A stretch of 64,000 nt of DNA from Effrenium voratum (taxonomy: Eukaryota; Sar; Dinophyceae; Suessiales; Symbiodiniaceae), in assembly GCA_963377175.1 (NCBI GenBank), contig CAUJNA010001238.1, forward strand, positions 1 through 64,000. Reading direction: 5' to 3'. This document shows, piece after piece, positions 27,470 to 37,415 of this stretch. The first letter of the stretch is position 1, and every line of letters starts with the position of its first letter. Made by a program: the position numbers and the translations under genes. The notes under the pieces are model-generated. The model did not search any database, was not told where the DNA came from, and was given only the letters and a program-made list of their open reading frames with translations.

Positions 27470-29595
27470 ATGTTTTCAACATTATCACTAGACGGCTCAA
27501 GTAGAATTGTAGCAAGTGAATTAGTATTAATAAATTCAACAGAACCATCGACATTGAGCAGTGTTTATGCTACAAAACAAGAATTAGCAGACACAGCAGG
27601 ATCATTAGGTGGAGGTTATACAATTGAAGAAGTTGATGTTCTTATTTTCGCACAGAAAAATAAGATAGATGCCAATATTTTAGATATTACTGAATTAAAC
27701 GCAACATCAACAACTATGTTTAATGAACAAGTAAATCAAAACGCAACAATTACAAGCAACTTTAATAATATAACAGCACACGGATTAACCATAACTTCAA
27801 TACTACCGACTATATCAGCAAATACAATTAAACTTGATTCTAATTTTAATAACATTAGTTCGAATACACATTTAATCAGTAATTTAAATGCTACAATAAC
27901 ATCGCATATATCATTAATTGACACAAACATTAATAACATAACAGGACACGGAAACACAATAACAACCATTCTTACAGATATAGCAGATTTACAAGCAGGA
28001 GCGGGAGCTTCTTGGACTACAGCTGAAAAAACAACTATTCAAGCAGATGTATCAACATTATATACAAACGATACTAATTTATTCAATACTAACACTGCTT
28101 ACAGTAATACATTTGCTTCAATTATATCAGATAATAATATACAAGATGTATTAATAACTCAAAATTCAAACACAATAAACAGTTTAATATCAGCAGATTT
28201 ACAAAAGTTAGATAAAATAGACACTAACGCTCAATCAGTAGCAGGCGCTGTTAATTTTAGCGATAATGCAACCTTACATAGTGATTTGAATATGCTTACT
28301 ACTGGTTCTATAATATGTAATAAGTTTAGCTGTACCCCTTCACCAAATTTAGGACTACAAATGACTTTTCAAATGTTTAATCGTGAATTTAATATTAATA
28401 GAGATGGTAGAATGTGGATGTCAAGCTCAGGAGGCGTTTGGGAAACGCAAATCGGAGATGCTAATGTTGGTCGTGTATGGATAAAAGATCGATTCGGTTT
28501 AGGGGCAGTTGGCGTTGTTAATTATGTTTTAAATTGTGCTGGGCAAGCTCGATTTACAAGCGCTGTCCAGTTTATAGGAACAGACAGTGCAATAAGTCTT
28601 AACAATGGTTCATATTTAAATTTTAATAATAATGGTTCAATACGAAGATATACACCAGATGCTACAGAAGGTTTATATATGGTGCATAATAATTTTGTTG
28701 CTGTTAGTGTTGGCGATATTACTAATTCTTCTAATCAATATTTTATGTGCGACGGTGCTGTATCAAAAACCATATTCAATAAACCAGTTGATGTATTAGG
28801 TGATGTATATACAAATGGCGATTTAACAATGGTTTCTGGTAAAAAGATTGAAGTCAATCAAGTTCAGTCTGTATCAGGAAATACTTTATTATTACAAAAT
28901 TCACCGAGTGGCAATGTTCAGTTTGGCAACACATCAAAACTAATAATTGATAATGCTGAAATGTATGTCGATACAAATGATTTAATAATTAGGAATAGCA
29001 ACACTTCAAACTCTATTAATTTGGTTGTTGGATTATCTACAACATATGCTGATAATAAAATTATTTTGAATAGTGGAAGTAATAGCGAATTACGAGGCGA
29101 CTGGACTATTGACGGTGATATGACTTTTGGAATTGCTCATAAAATCAATTTGAGACATTTAAATAGTGATGCTGTTTTAAGATTAGAAGCATCAACAACT
29201 ATTGATAGTTATATTGATGGCACTAAATATTTACAATTGGATGATACTCAATTTTCATCATTTAACGGATTTAATTTAAGTAGCGATAAGAGACTGAAAG
29301 ATAATATAGAAGATGTAGAAGATGATACTGTAAATATGGTAAAAAACATTAAGATTAAAACATTTGTTAAGAATCAAAAACCAGAAAAACTGAATTAGGA
29401 TGGATTGCTCAAGATGTTCAACAATACACATATCCGAAATATAATATTGTAAATGATTCGGGAGAATACTTAACGATGTGTTATGATCGTATGGCTTGTA
29501 TTAGTTGGGATGCTTTATCAAAACTAATCGATCGTGTAGAGTATTTGGAAAATGAAGTTTTTAAAAAGAAAAAGAAAAAAGACAAGTCGAAATAA
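27470..29595 (+). pseudogene. Fiber-like protein with peptidase S74 chaperone domain
   Basis: The start MFSTLSLDGSSRIVASELVL is followed by a long Asn/Thr/Ile-rich coiled region of phage-fiber type (repeats such as NNITGHGNTITTIL). Next comes a central beta-rich segment unique to this copy (about 28235-28670), then a region almost identical to the left copy, with SSDKRLKDNIEDVED at about 29278. Ser and Lys in this motif are the autocleavage dyad of intramolecular chaperones. The frame stops at 29398. A one-base shift in GAAAAAC (29385-29389) restores ELGWIAQDVQQY, and the C-terminal helix with FKKKKKKDKSK ends at 29595, as in the left copy. A trimeric receptor-binding spike of about 708 residues is the likely product. 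Confidence 0.8.
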
Positions 29596-29648
29596 TATAA
29601 TATGATCCAAGACATGGAGAAACGATTTAGAATTAAAGTTATTAAAAA

Positions 29649-29665
29649 ATGATTAATTTAATCAT
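29649..29665. terminator. Palindrome between convergent genes
   Basis: ATGATTAATTTAATCAT: arms of eight bases around one T, in the 115-bp gap between the ends of the convergent fiber gene and the gene at 29711-29974. Possibly a 3'-end signal of both. Confidence 0.35.
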
Positions 29666-29710
29666 AATCAGTGATTAAATAAACCAATTATTCTACACCA
29701 CTCGGCATTT

Positions 29711-29974
29711 TCAGCCCGTAATCTTCAAATTTGTATTTTCTCGGGAAGCCAGTTTTTGTTTTGGTTTTTGTTCTTCGGGCGCCATTTCAATGCCACTCTC
29801 TTTAATCATTTTATCTAATCTTTTTCTATGTGCGGTGTTTAGAGCATTTTGCCTTTTTTTGGCTTTGTATGCTTCATCGTCTCTGACTTTATAATAATAG
29901 AGTCGGTTGTAATACGCCAGCATTGTTTTTATTTCTTCCAGTGTCAAGTCGTCGGGGTGTTTGTCTGTGATCAT
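29711..29974 (-). CDS. Small basic protein conserved in both AT-rich elements
   Basis: The gene encodes 87 residues, starting MITDKHPDDLTLEEIKTMLA. It is related along its first 65 residues to the protein at 6740-7021: DLTLEEIK, YYNRLYYYK and HRKRLDKMIKESG correspond to DMTLEQIK, LYNRLYYQR and FHRRKKLDKMAENG. The tails differ. In the left element the gene is on the plus strand, here on the minus strand, so a local inversion separates the two lineages. A weaker form of the promoter motif lies 20 nt upstream. Function unknown; conservation in two otherwise decaying elements argues that it matters. Confidence 0.7.
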   Translation of the reverse strand: MITDKHPDDLTLEEIKTMLAYYNRLYYYKVRDDEAYKAKKRQNALNTAHRKRLDKMIKESGIEMAPEEQKPKQKLASRENTNLKITG

Positions 29975-29994
29975 TACTATAATATTCTATGTAA

Positions 29995-30008
29995 CATTTC
30001 TTTAAGAC
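29995..30008 (-). promoter_or_regulatory. Variant of the viral promoter-like motif (minus strand)
   Basis: GTCTTAAAGAAATG on the minus strand, preceded by ATAAAAT, 20 nt before the ATG at 29974. It differs at a few positions from GTATTTAAAGAAATA. Confidence 0.45.
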
Positions 30009-30097
30009 ATTTTATAGGAAATTGATTTAAATATGAATTCTTCCTTAAATTACACCTAAAGAAAAATAATATTAATAATTAATATCTAAATTACTTT

Positions 30098-33000
30098 ATG
30101 TCATTGTCAAAAACTATAAGAAATAACATCAGGTCATTAAATTCAAGAATTGATAGGTTGGCAGGCGATACCAAGGAAAAAGCCACCGAATTGAGAGATC
30201 TATATGAACAGCGAAAAATTGCACAGTTTAGCACCGCATCAACTATTATTGATGGGTTTATCAATGCCACCACCCCAAAGGAAAAAAAGAAATGGGACAA
30301 AAAATACGACGATGTGATCCAAAACAACCGTATAAATCTACCGTTGAGTGTTAGGATGAAACGAAGCACTGTAACTAACATTGTAAAGCAGTCTAAGGCG
30401 AACGATGAATCGTGGACATTAGACGTCATGCTTTACCGCGAAGGTGTTAGGGAAGGTGACAACAAAAAGCCGGCTTTCACATACAAAACAGAATACGGAG
30501 AACTCAAATATTACCCCATAACAAAGGACGGTAAGGAGAGAACATACACCGTTAACACCAGCACAAATATAGACGAGTCTGTAGGCAAACGAATTGTAAA
30601 AACCTAGGATTATGATCTATTCAGAAAGTTCATTGTAACACTTGCCCAAGATCCAGAATTTGAAACAATGCTAAATATTATGGGTGGGTATGTTGGCGTT
30701 GATCAGAAAAAAACAATCGAGATCAACAAGAAGAAGAGGTTAACCAAGAAGACTAACGCTGTGGCTTACAACGTAGAGACGGGGTATATTGGCGCCTTGA
30801 AGATCTTGAGGGCCAGAAAGGTGGAAGGTGGACAGCCTAGTAATCCACGACAAGCCAACCTGAGAAGATCGGAAAACATCAGTATGTATAATACTTACAT
30901 GTATACCGAATTGGATACATCGAAAGAAACATTTATGGAAGCAATCCAGAAAGGTAATTATGTAGACAATCAATGTTGGTTGAATACACTCACTGATTAT
31001 TATAAAGATACCCTAATGAACAACAAGAAGAAAGAACCAATGTCGCGAGGGATGATACTAAAACTAATAAATAAAACAGAACAGGAATTCACAGAGTCGG
31101 GGGCGTCAATTGATGACATGATCCCGGTATTTATAAAATACAGAATGCGAGTGAGAATAATAGACCAACTGGGCAAAATCATTTATTCTTATTCACCAGA
31201 GATGTTTGACCGCAACATCAGAGCCTTTTATGCAAGGGTCAAAAATAATCATTTCTACACACTGAATAATAATATCAAAAGATTGGAACAAAAACAAAAT
31301 ACTGATGATGCATTTGTAGTAAAGGCACGGCCCGACTATCATATAAGTGATAGAGAGAAGCCATCGATTTGCAAAATGTTTTCTACTATTGATGACATTT
31401 TTGAAATGGTTAAGGCAACAACTGCAAACAGAACCGACAAACAGGAAAAGCACTTTTTAGATTTAGTTCATAGAGAGAATGATCTAAATAAATTATTTTG
31501 CGATTTCAAAAATATCGGGTATGAATGCAAGATTGTTCACAAAGCAGGGACTATTTCAGAATTGAGGGCGGGCTTCAATAATGTATATCTAAACATTAGG
31601 TCACAGTGTCTGATAGACGACCAGGTCAATAGTGACATCACGGTAGACAGAGAAACGGTTTACAACAATATGACTGAAGCGATGTTTACATTCAAAAAGA
31701 AATTATTCAATCCAAATCACAAGTCTTATTACAGTCCTACCGATATACAAGTTTTAAATAGTTATAGAACCATCGTCCCACAAGGCGAGTTATTCAAGGG
31801 CTTGGATAAATTGGATGTTCCAAAACAGGAGATCGACATGAACAAAGCGTTTACAGATGCATTTAATACGATTACCAGAATAGGAGTTTTTAATCAGTTT
31901 GATAATTGGAAAGCTTACAATAGTAAATGTAAGATCAAGGATGTAAATATATATTTGGTAAAAGCAGAACTGACACATCGCAATCTGTTTTTTAATAATG
32001 ATACTAATATAGTTTATGGTATGTTTCTTAAGCATTTTACGCCACTTGTTGCATCTGGCGAGTTGTCCATTACTCACTACAAACAGCCACATTTCGTCCA
32101 CAAGGTAGATAATAAAATGTTGGTTGAGGAACTCTGGGGAAAGCGAATAAGCGAAAATATTGAAGAAGACAAGGCAATTAAAAAAATAATAGCCAACTCG
32201 ATTTTTGGCTTGTTGGAAAAAAGTAAGAACAGTAGTCAGAGATCATTCGTTTTTAATGATCTCAATGAGGCGATCAGCCTTCAGGCAGATGCAGGGGGGA
32301 AGTTAAACATGATGAGCAGGAATACTGCCAAGTGGGTTGAGGAATTTGATGATAATGGCATGTGGTGCCGTGATAGAGAAGTATCTGAACAAAACGACAA
32401 TTTATATTATATTCTGAATGTGGTTGATAGGTGCGAGTTGTCCAATGGGTTTCGTTTTATTAAAGAAATGCTTTTGCAGTATCATAATTTCAAAATGCAA
32501 TGCGCGTATCAAAAATTGACAGAGAACAATGTTAAGGTATTGAGTGTCAAATGCGACGCTTTTGTCGTGGACTGTTCGGGTTTTAATAAGTTTGGTTTGA
32601 GAAAGACTCAGCAGTTGCTAGATTTTCACGATGGGATCGGTGGGTGGAAATTAGCCAAGACTCACGATGAGATCCATCATACAGGAAAGCAGTTGTATGA
32701 ACAGAAGAAGTGTGAATATGTTGATATCCCGATTGTCAAAAGTAAGAGAGTTAACATCATTAATGAGTATGATGAAAATGAATTGGTTGAACTTGTTGAG
32801 AAATATAGGTGCTTGATGATTAAGGCTAAATTCGCAGGAGCGGGCAAGTCCACCATCTGCAAGAACATGGAGAGACTCAAGGGTTATAAAGTGTTGTTCG
32901 TGGTTCCTACCAATAATCTGGGTTTGGAGTGCGAAGTGGAAAGCGTCACTGTAAATAAATTCTTCAGTATAGCAGTCAATGACGAGAAGCTAGATAAATA

Positions 33001-34083
33001 CGATCATTCGATGTTTGATGTCATTGTGTTTGATGAGATTTGTTTTAATAATACCTTTGTATTGGCAAAAATTAAGGGCTTTGTAGAGCAACATAGGGCT
33101 AATAAAATCATATTAGCTACTGGTGACGCCAAGCAATTGAGCCCCATAAAAGCACTGACTAACACTAAGAAACACGAGATTTATATGAATGAATGTATTG
33201 ATAGCATTTTTCCTCATCATTTGTTTTTGGAAGAGTGCAAGCGATTGAAGACTCAGGAGGACAAGGATAAACTTAAAAGCATTTATGCCGACATCTTTGA
33301 GCATGAGTTGTCTCTACATGATGTCATCAATAAGTATTTTAAATATACTGATGACATCACAGGAACAGAAAGCAATGTCGCATATTTAAATAACACTTGT
33401 AGAGAGGTTTCAAGGCAGATCAGAAAACGACAGGGCAAACAAAGTGAGTTTGAAGTCGGCGAGATCATGATATGCAGAGAGTATAGGAAGACAAAAACCT
33501 ATAAGTTAAATGTGAATTTTAGGTATGAGATAATTAATATTTCCGATCCTTGGATTACCATTGCTAATATCAAAACACGAGAAGAGATTACATTACATAT
33601 TGGTATCTTGAGAAGTCATTTTATCTTTGCCTTCTGTTATACTTGTCATTCTGTTCAGGGGTGTTCCATTGATGACGATGTCACCATTTTTGATTGGAAC
33701 CATCATCTGATAACTCGCGAGTGGCTTTGGACGGGAATCACTCGGGCAAGGGATTTAAACAAAGTAAAATTTTACACATACAGAAGTGATTTAAATGAAG
33801 AGTTTAACGCAAAATGCATTATGAATTACTTTGATAGAAAGGTGTTAGCACACAAGGGTGTATTCCAAAAGAAAATTATGTAGATGCCGAATGGTTGAAG
33901 GACAATGTCAACGGAAAGTGTGCAAATTGTGGCTGTGGCTTCGTGTTGTCAATGGATTCTGGCAATATAAACTCTAATTTGACATGTCAAAGGTTGTGCA
34001 ATGATCTTCCCCATACAAAGGATAATGTCATTGCCTTCTGTGCTTCTTGTAATAGATGCTTCAGTGATAAAATAACATATTGA
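30098..34083 (+). pseudogene. Protease-like / DNA polymerase B / SF1 helicase / zinc fusion protein
   Basis: One gene of about 1,328 codons with only two lesions: an in-frame TAG at 30605-30607 and a one-base shift near 33850. Domains in order: a helical basic N-terminus; a module with NQCWLNTLTDYYKD and KNNHFYTLN, resembling an OTU/papain-type Cys-His pair; polymerase motifs NIYLVKA (A-like), KKIIANSIFGLLEK (B-like) and VKCDAFVVD (C-like); a helicase with GAGKST, VIVFDEI, ATGDAKQLSPI, CHSVQGCS and GITRARDLNKV, typical of SF1B (Pif1/RecD-like); and a Cys-rich end CANCGCGF ... CASCN of HNH or treble-clef type. It would copy the viral genome, probably by protein priming, and unwind it in one chain. 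The unbroken 1071-residue frame from 30668 argues that it was recently functional. Confidence 0.75.
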
Positions 34084-34115
34084 TATTTATTTTATAGTAT
34101 TATATATATATATAT

Positions 34116-34691
34116 ATGAGTGAAAAAGACAAGATAATCAGTGAGATCTACTACGATCAGGCTGGGTTTGGTAGCATCGCCACCACTTACAAAGATGCAA
34201 AAAAGAAAGATGCATCCATAACAATGCAAGATGTCAAGGAGTGGTTTCAAGAGAACGTGGAACGGAAAAAACAACTGTCTGGATACAATTCGTTTATTGC
34301 CCCTGATATCAACTTTGAATATCAATTGGATCTGTTTTTTATATCAAAAATGATTTAGACAATCAAAAATATAGGATAGGCTTATTGCTTATTGATGTAT
34401 TTTCCCGCAAAGCCGTGGTGGTGCCTATTGCATCCAAGCAACCTGCCGACATCACGGCTGGGATCATGGAGGCATTAAACAAAATGGGAGGGGAACCCAA
34501 ATTAATTTATTCGGATGACGAGGGGAGTCTCAATACCCAAGATCTTGTCGATTTTTTCAAGGACGAAGGGATCCAAAACTATAAAACACGAGGGCACCCC
34601 CATTTCGCCGAGCGTTTCATTCGCACGTTCAAGGACATGCTTTTCAAGAGGGTTGATGCAGACGAGAAAAAGGGAAAGGTTAATATACAAT
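34116..34691 (+). pseudogene. RVE-type integrase, frameshifted and truncated by satellite DNA
   Basis: The start MSEKDKIISEIYYDQAGFGS matches the left integrase. QLDLFF (first Asp) is followed by a stop, but a shift in the T6 run at 34335-34340 restores NDLDNQKYRIGLLLIDVFSR. LIYSDDEGS (second Asp) and FAERFIRTFKD (Glu) are present. Homology to the left copy ends at AATATACAATG (34691): where the left gene goes on with GGATAGATTATAAT, this one runs into the 48-bp satellite. The C-terminal target-binding tail and the viral terminus are therefore missing, so this element can no longer integrate by itself. The cut is a clean junction, as expected from recombination or end-joining rather than gradual decay. 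Confidence 0.8.
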
Positions 34692-37415
34692 GCTCGTGAG
34701 AGGCCGAAACCGCTCCCGAGCGAGACGGGCGCGGGGGACGCTCGTGACGCCCCCGAGCGAGACGGGCCTTAAACCGCCCCCGAGCGAGACTGGCGCGGCG
34801 GACGCTCGTGACAAGCGGAAACCGCCCGCGAGCGAGACTGGCGCTGGGGACGCTTGTCGTGAGAGGCCGAAACCGCCCCCGAGCGAGACGGTCGCGGGGG
34901 ACGCTAGTGACAGGCCGAAACCGCCCCCGAGCGAGACCTGCGCGGTGGACGCTCGTGACATGCGGAAACCGCCCGCGAGCGAGACTGGCGCGGTGGACGC
35001 TTGTGACAAGCGGAAATCGCCCCCCGAGCGAGACTGGCGCGGGGCTCGTGACAGGCCGAAACCGCCCCCGAGCGAGACGGGCGCGGGGGACGCTTGTGAC
35101 AGGCCGAAACCGCCCCCGAGAGCGAGACGGGCGCGGGACACTCGTGACAGGCCGAAACCGCCCCCGAGCGAGACTGGCGCGGTGGACGCTCGTGACAAGC
35201 GGAAACCGCCCGCGAGCGAGACTGGCGCGGGGGACGCTTGTGAGAGGCCGAAACCGCCTCCGAGCGAGACGGGCACGGGGGACGCTCGTGACAGGCCGAA
35301 ACCGCCCCCGAGCGAGACTGGCGCGGTGGACGCTGGTGACATGCGGAAACCGCCCGCGAGCGAGACTGGCGCGGTGGACGCTCGTGACAAGCGGAAACCG
35401 CCCCCGAGCAAGACGGGTGCAAGGGACGCTCGTGACAGGCCGAAACCGCCCCCGAGCGAGACGGGCGCGGGGGACGCTCGTGACAGGCCGAAACCGCTCC
35501 CGAGCGAGACTGGCACGGCGGACGCTCGTGACATGCGGAAACGCCCGCGAGCGAGACTGGCGCGGTGGACGCTCGTGACATGCGGAAATTTAACCGCCCT
35601 CAAGCGAGACTGGCGCGGTGGACGCTCGTGACATGCGGAAACTGCCCGCGAGCGAGACTGGTGCGTTGGACGCTTGTGACATGCGGAAACCGCCCGCGAG
35701 CGAGACTGGCCGCTCGTGACATGCGGAAACCGCCCTCGAGCGAGACTGGCGCGGTGGACGCTCGTGACATGCGGAAACCGCCCGCTGGCGCGGTGGACGC
35801 TCGTGACATGCGGAAACCGCCCTGGAGCGGTGGACGCTCGTGACATGCGGAAACCGCCCGTGAGCGAGACTGGCGCGGTGGACGCTCGTGACATGCGGAA
35901 ACCGCCCGCGAGCGAGACTGGCGCAGTGGACGCTCGTGACATGCGGAAACCGCCCGCGAGCGAGACTGGCGCGGTGGACGCTCGTGACATGCGGAAACCG
36001 CCCGCGAGCGAGACTGGCGCGGTGGACGCTCGTGACATGCGGAAACCGCCCGCGAGCGAGACTGGCGCGGTGGACGCTCGTGACATGCGGAAACCGCCCG
36101 CGAGCGAGACTGGCGCGGTGGACGCCCATGACAGGCGCAAACGGCATGCGAGGCGCGGTGGACGCTCGTGGACCGCCCGCGAGCGAGACTGGCGCGGTGG
36201 ACGCTCGTGACAGGCGGAAACCGCCCGCGAGCGAGACTGGCGCGGTGGACGCTCGTGAGATGCTCGTGACAGGCGGAAACCGCCCGCGAGCGAGACTGGC
36301 GCAGTGGACTCTCGTGACAGGCGGAAACCGCCCGTGAGCCAGACTGGAGCGGTGGACGCACGTGACATGCGGAAACTGCCCCCGAGCGAGACTGGCGCGG
36401 GGGACGCTCGTGTCGTGACATGCGGAAACCGGCGCGGTGGAGGCTCGTGACATGCGGAAGCCGCCCCCGAGCGAGACTGGCGCGGTGGACGCTTGTGACA
36501 TGCGGAAACCGCCCGCGAGCGAGACTGGCGCGGTGGACGCTCGTGACACGCGGAAACCGCCCGGGAGCGAGACTGGCGCGGTGGACGCTCGTGACATGCG
36601 GAAACCGCCCGCGAGCGAGACTGGCGCGGTGGACGCTCGTGACATGCGGAAACCGCCCGCGAGCGAGACTGGCGCTGGACGCTCGTGACATGCGGAAACC
36701 GCCCGCGAGCGAGACTGGCGCGGTGGACGCTCGTGACATGCGGAAACCGCCCGCGAGCGAGACTGGCGCGGTGGACGCTCGTGACATGCGGAAACCGCCC
36801 GCGAGCGAGACTGGCGCGGTGGACGCTCGTGACATGCGGAAACCGCCTGCGAGCGAGACTGGCACGGTGGACGCTTGTGACATTCGGAAACCGCCCGCGA
36901 GCGAGGCTGGCGCGGACGCTCGTGACATGCGGAAACCGCCCGCGAGCGAGACTGGCGCGGTGGACGCTCGTGACAGGCGGAAACCGCCCGCAAGCAAGAC
37001 TGGCGCGGTGGACGCTCGTGACCTGCGGAAACCGCCCGCGAGCGAGACTGGCGCGGTGGACGCTCGTGACATGCGGAAACCGCCTGCGAGCGAGACTGGC
37101 GCAGTGGACGCTCGTGAAAGGCGGACGAGCGAGACTGGCGCGGTGGACGCTCGTGACCCTCGGAAACCGCCCGCGAGCGAGACTGGCGCAGTGGACGCTC
37201 GTGACATGCGGAAACCGCCCGCGAGCGAGACTGGCGCGGTGGACGCTCGTGACATGCGGAAATCACTCGCGGGCAAGACTGGCGCGGTGGACGCTCGCAT
37301 GCGGAAACCGCCCGCGAGCAAGACTGGCACGGTGGACGCTCGTGACACTCCGGCGAGCAAGACTGGCGCGGTGGACGCTCGTGACATGCGGCAACCGCCA
37401 CGTGCGCGGCTCCAT
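34692..37415. repeat. 48-bp satellite array, about 55 units
   Basis: The unit contains GCGAGCGAGACTGGCGCGG, TGGACGCTCGTGACATG and CGGAAACCGCCC. It is 48 bp, so 16 codons, and lacks stop codons in most frames. This produces very long open frames on both strands (up to about 700 codons on the minus strand) that translate only the repeat. Copies in the first third are more variable (GGCCGAAACCGCCCCCGAG variant), those from 35880 on nearly uniform. The array joins the truncated integrase at 34691. Confidence 0.95.

Larger units (their letters stand above)
16700..34691. mobile_element. Nearly complete AT-rich Polinton-like virus (right element)
   Basis: About 18 kb of AT-rich DNA carry the full set expected of a Polinton-like virus: major capsid protein (22759-24339), minor capsid protein (25875-26723), packaging ATPase (19145-19907), DNA polymerase B fused to a helicase (30098-34083) and RVE integrase (34116-34691), plus a fiber, a lipase-like protein and many small proteins. 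An adenovirus-type maturation protease was not found. Structural genes lie mostly on the minus strand, replication genes on the plus strand. The right end is cut inside the integrase by a 48-bp satellite, so the terminal repeat on that side is lost. I did not find a matching left terminus. Confidence 0.85.

Noticed and set aside
4200..34691. Terminal inverted repeats and target-site duplication of the AT-rich elements
   Set aside because: I compared the composition boundaries by eye and found no matching ends. The right end is destroyed by the satellite, so I do not report any.
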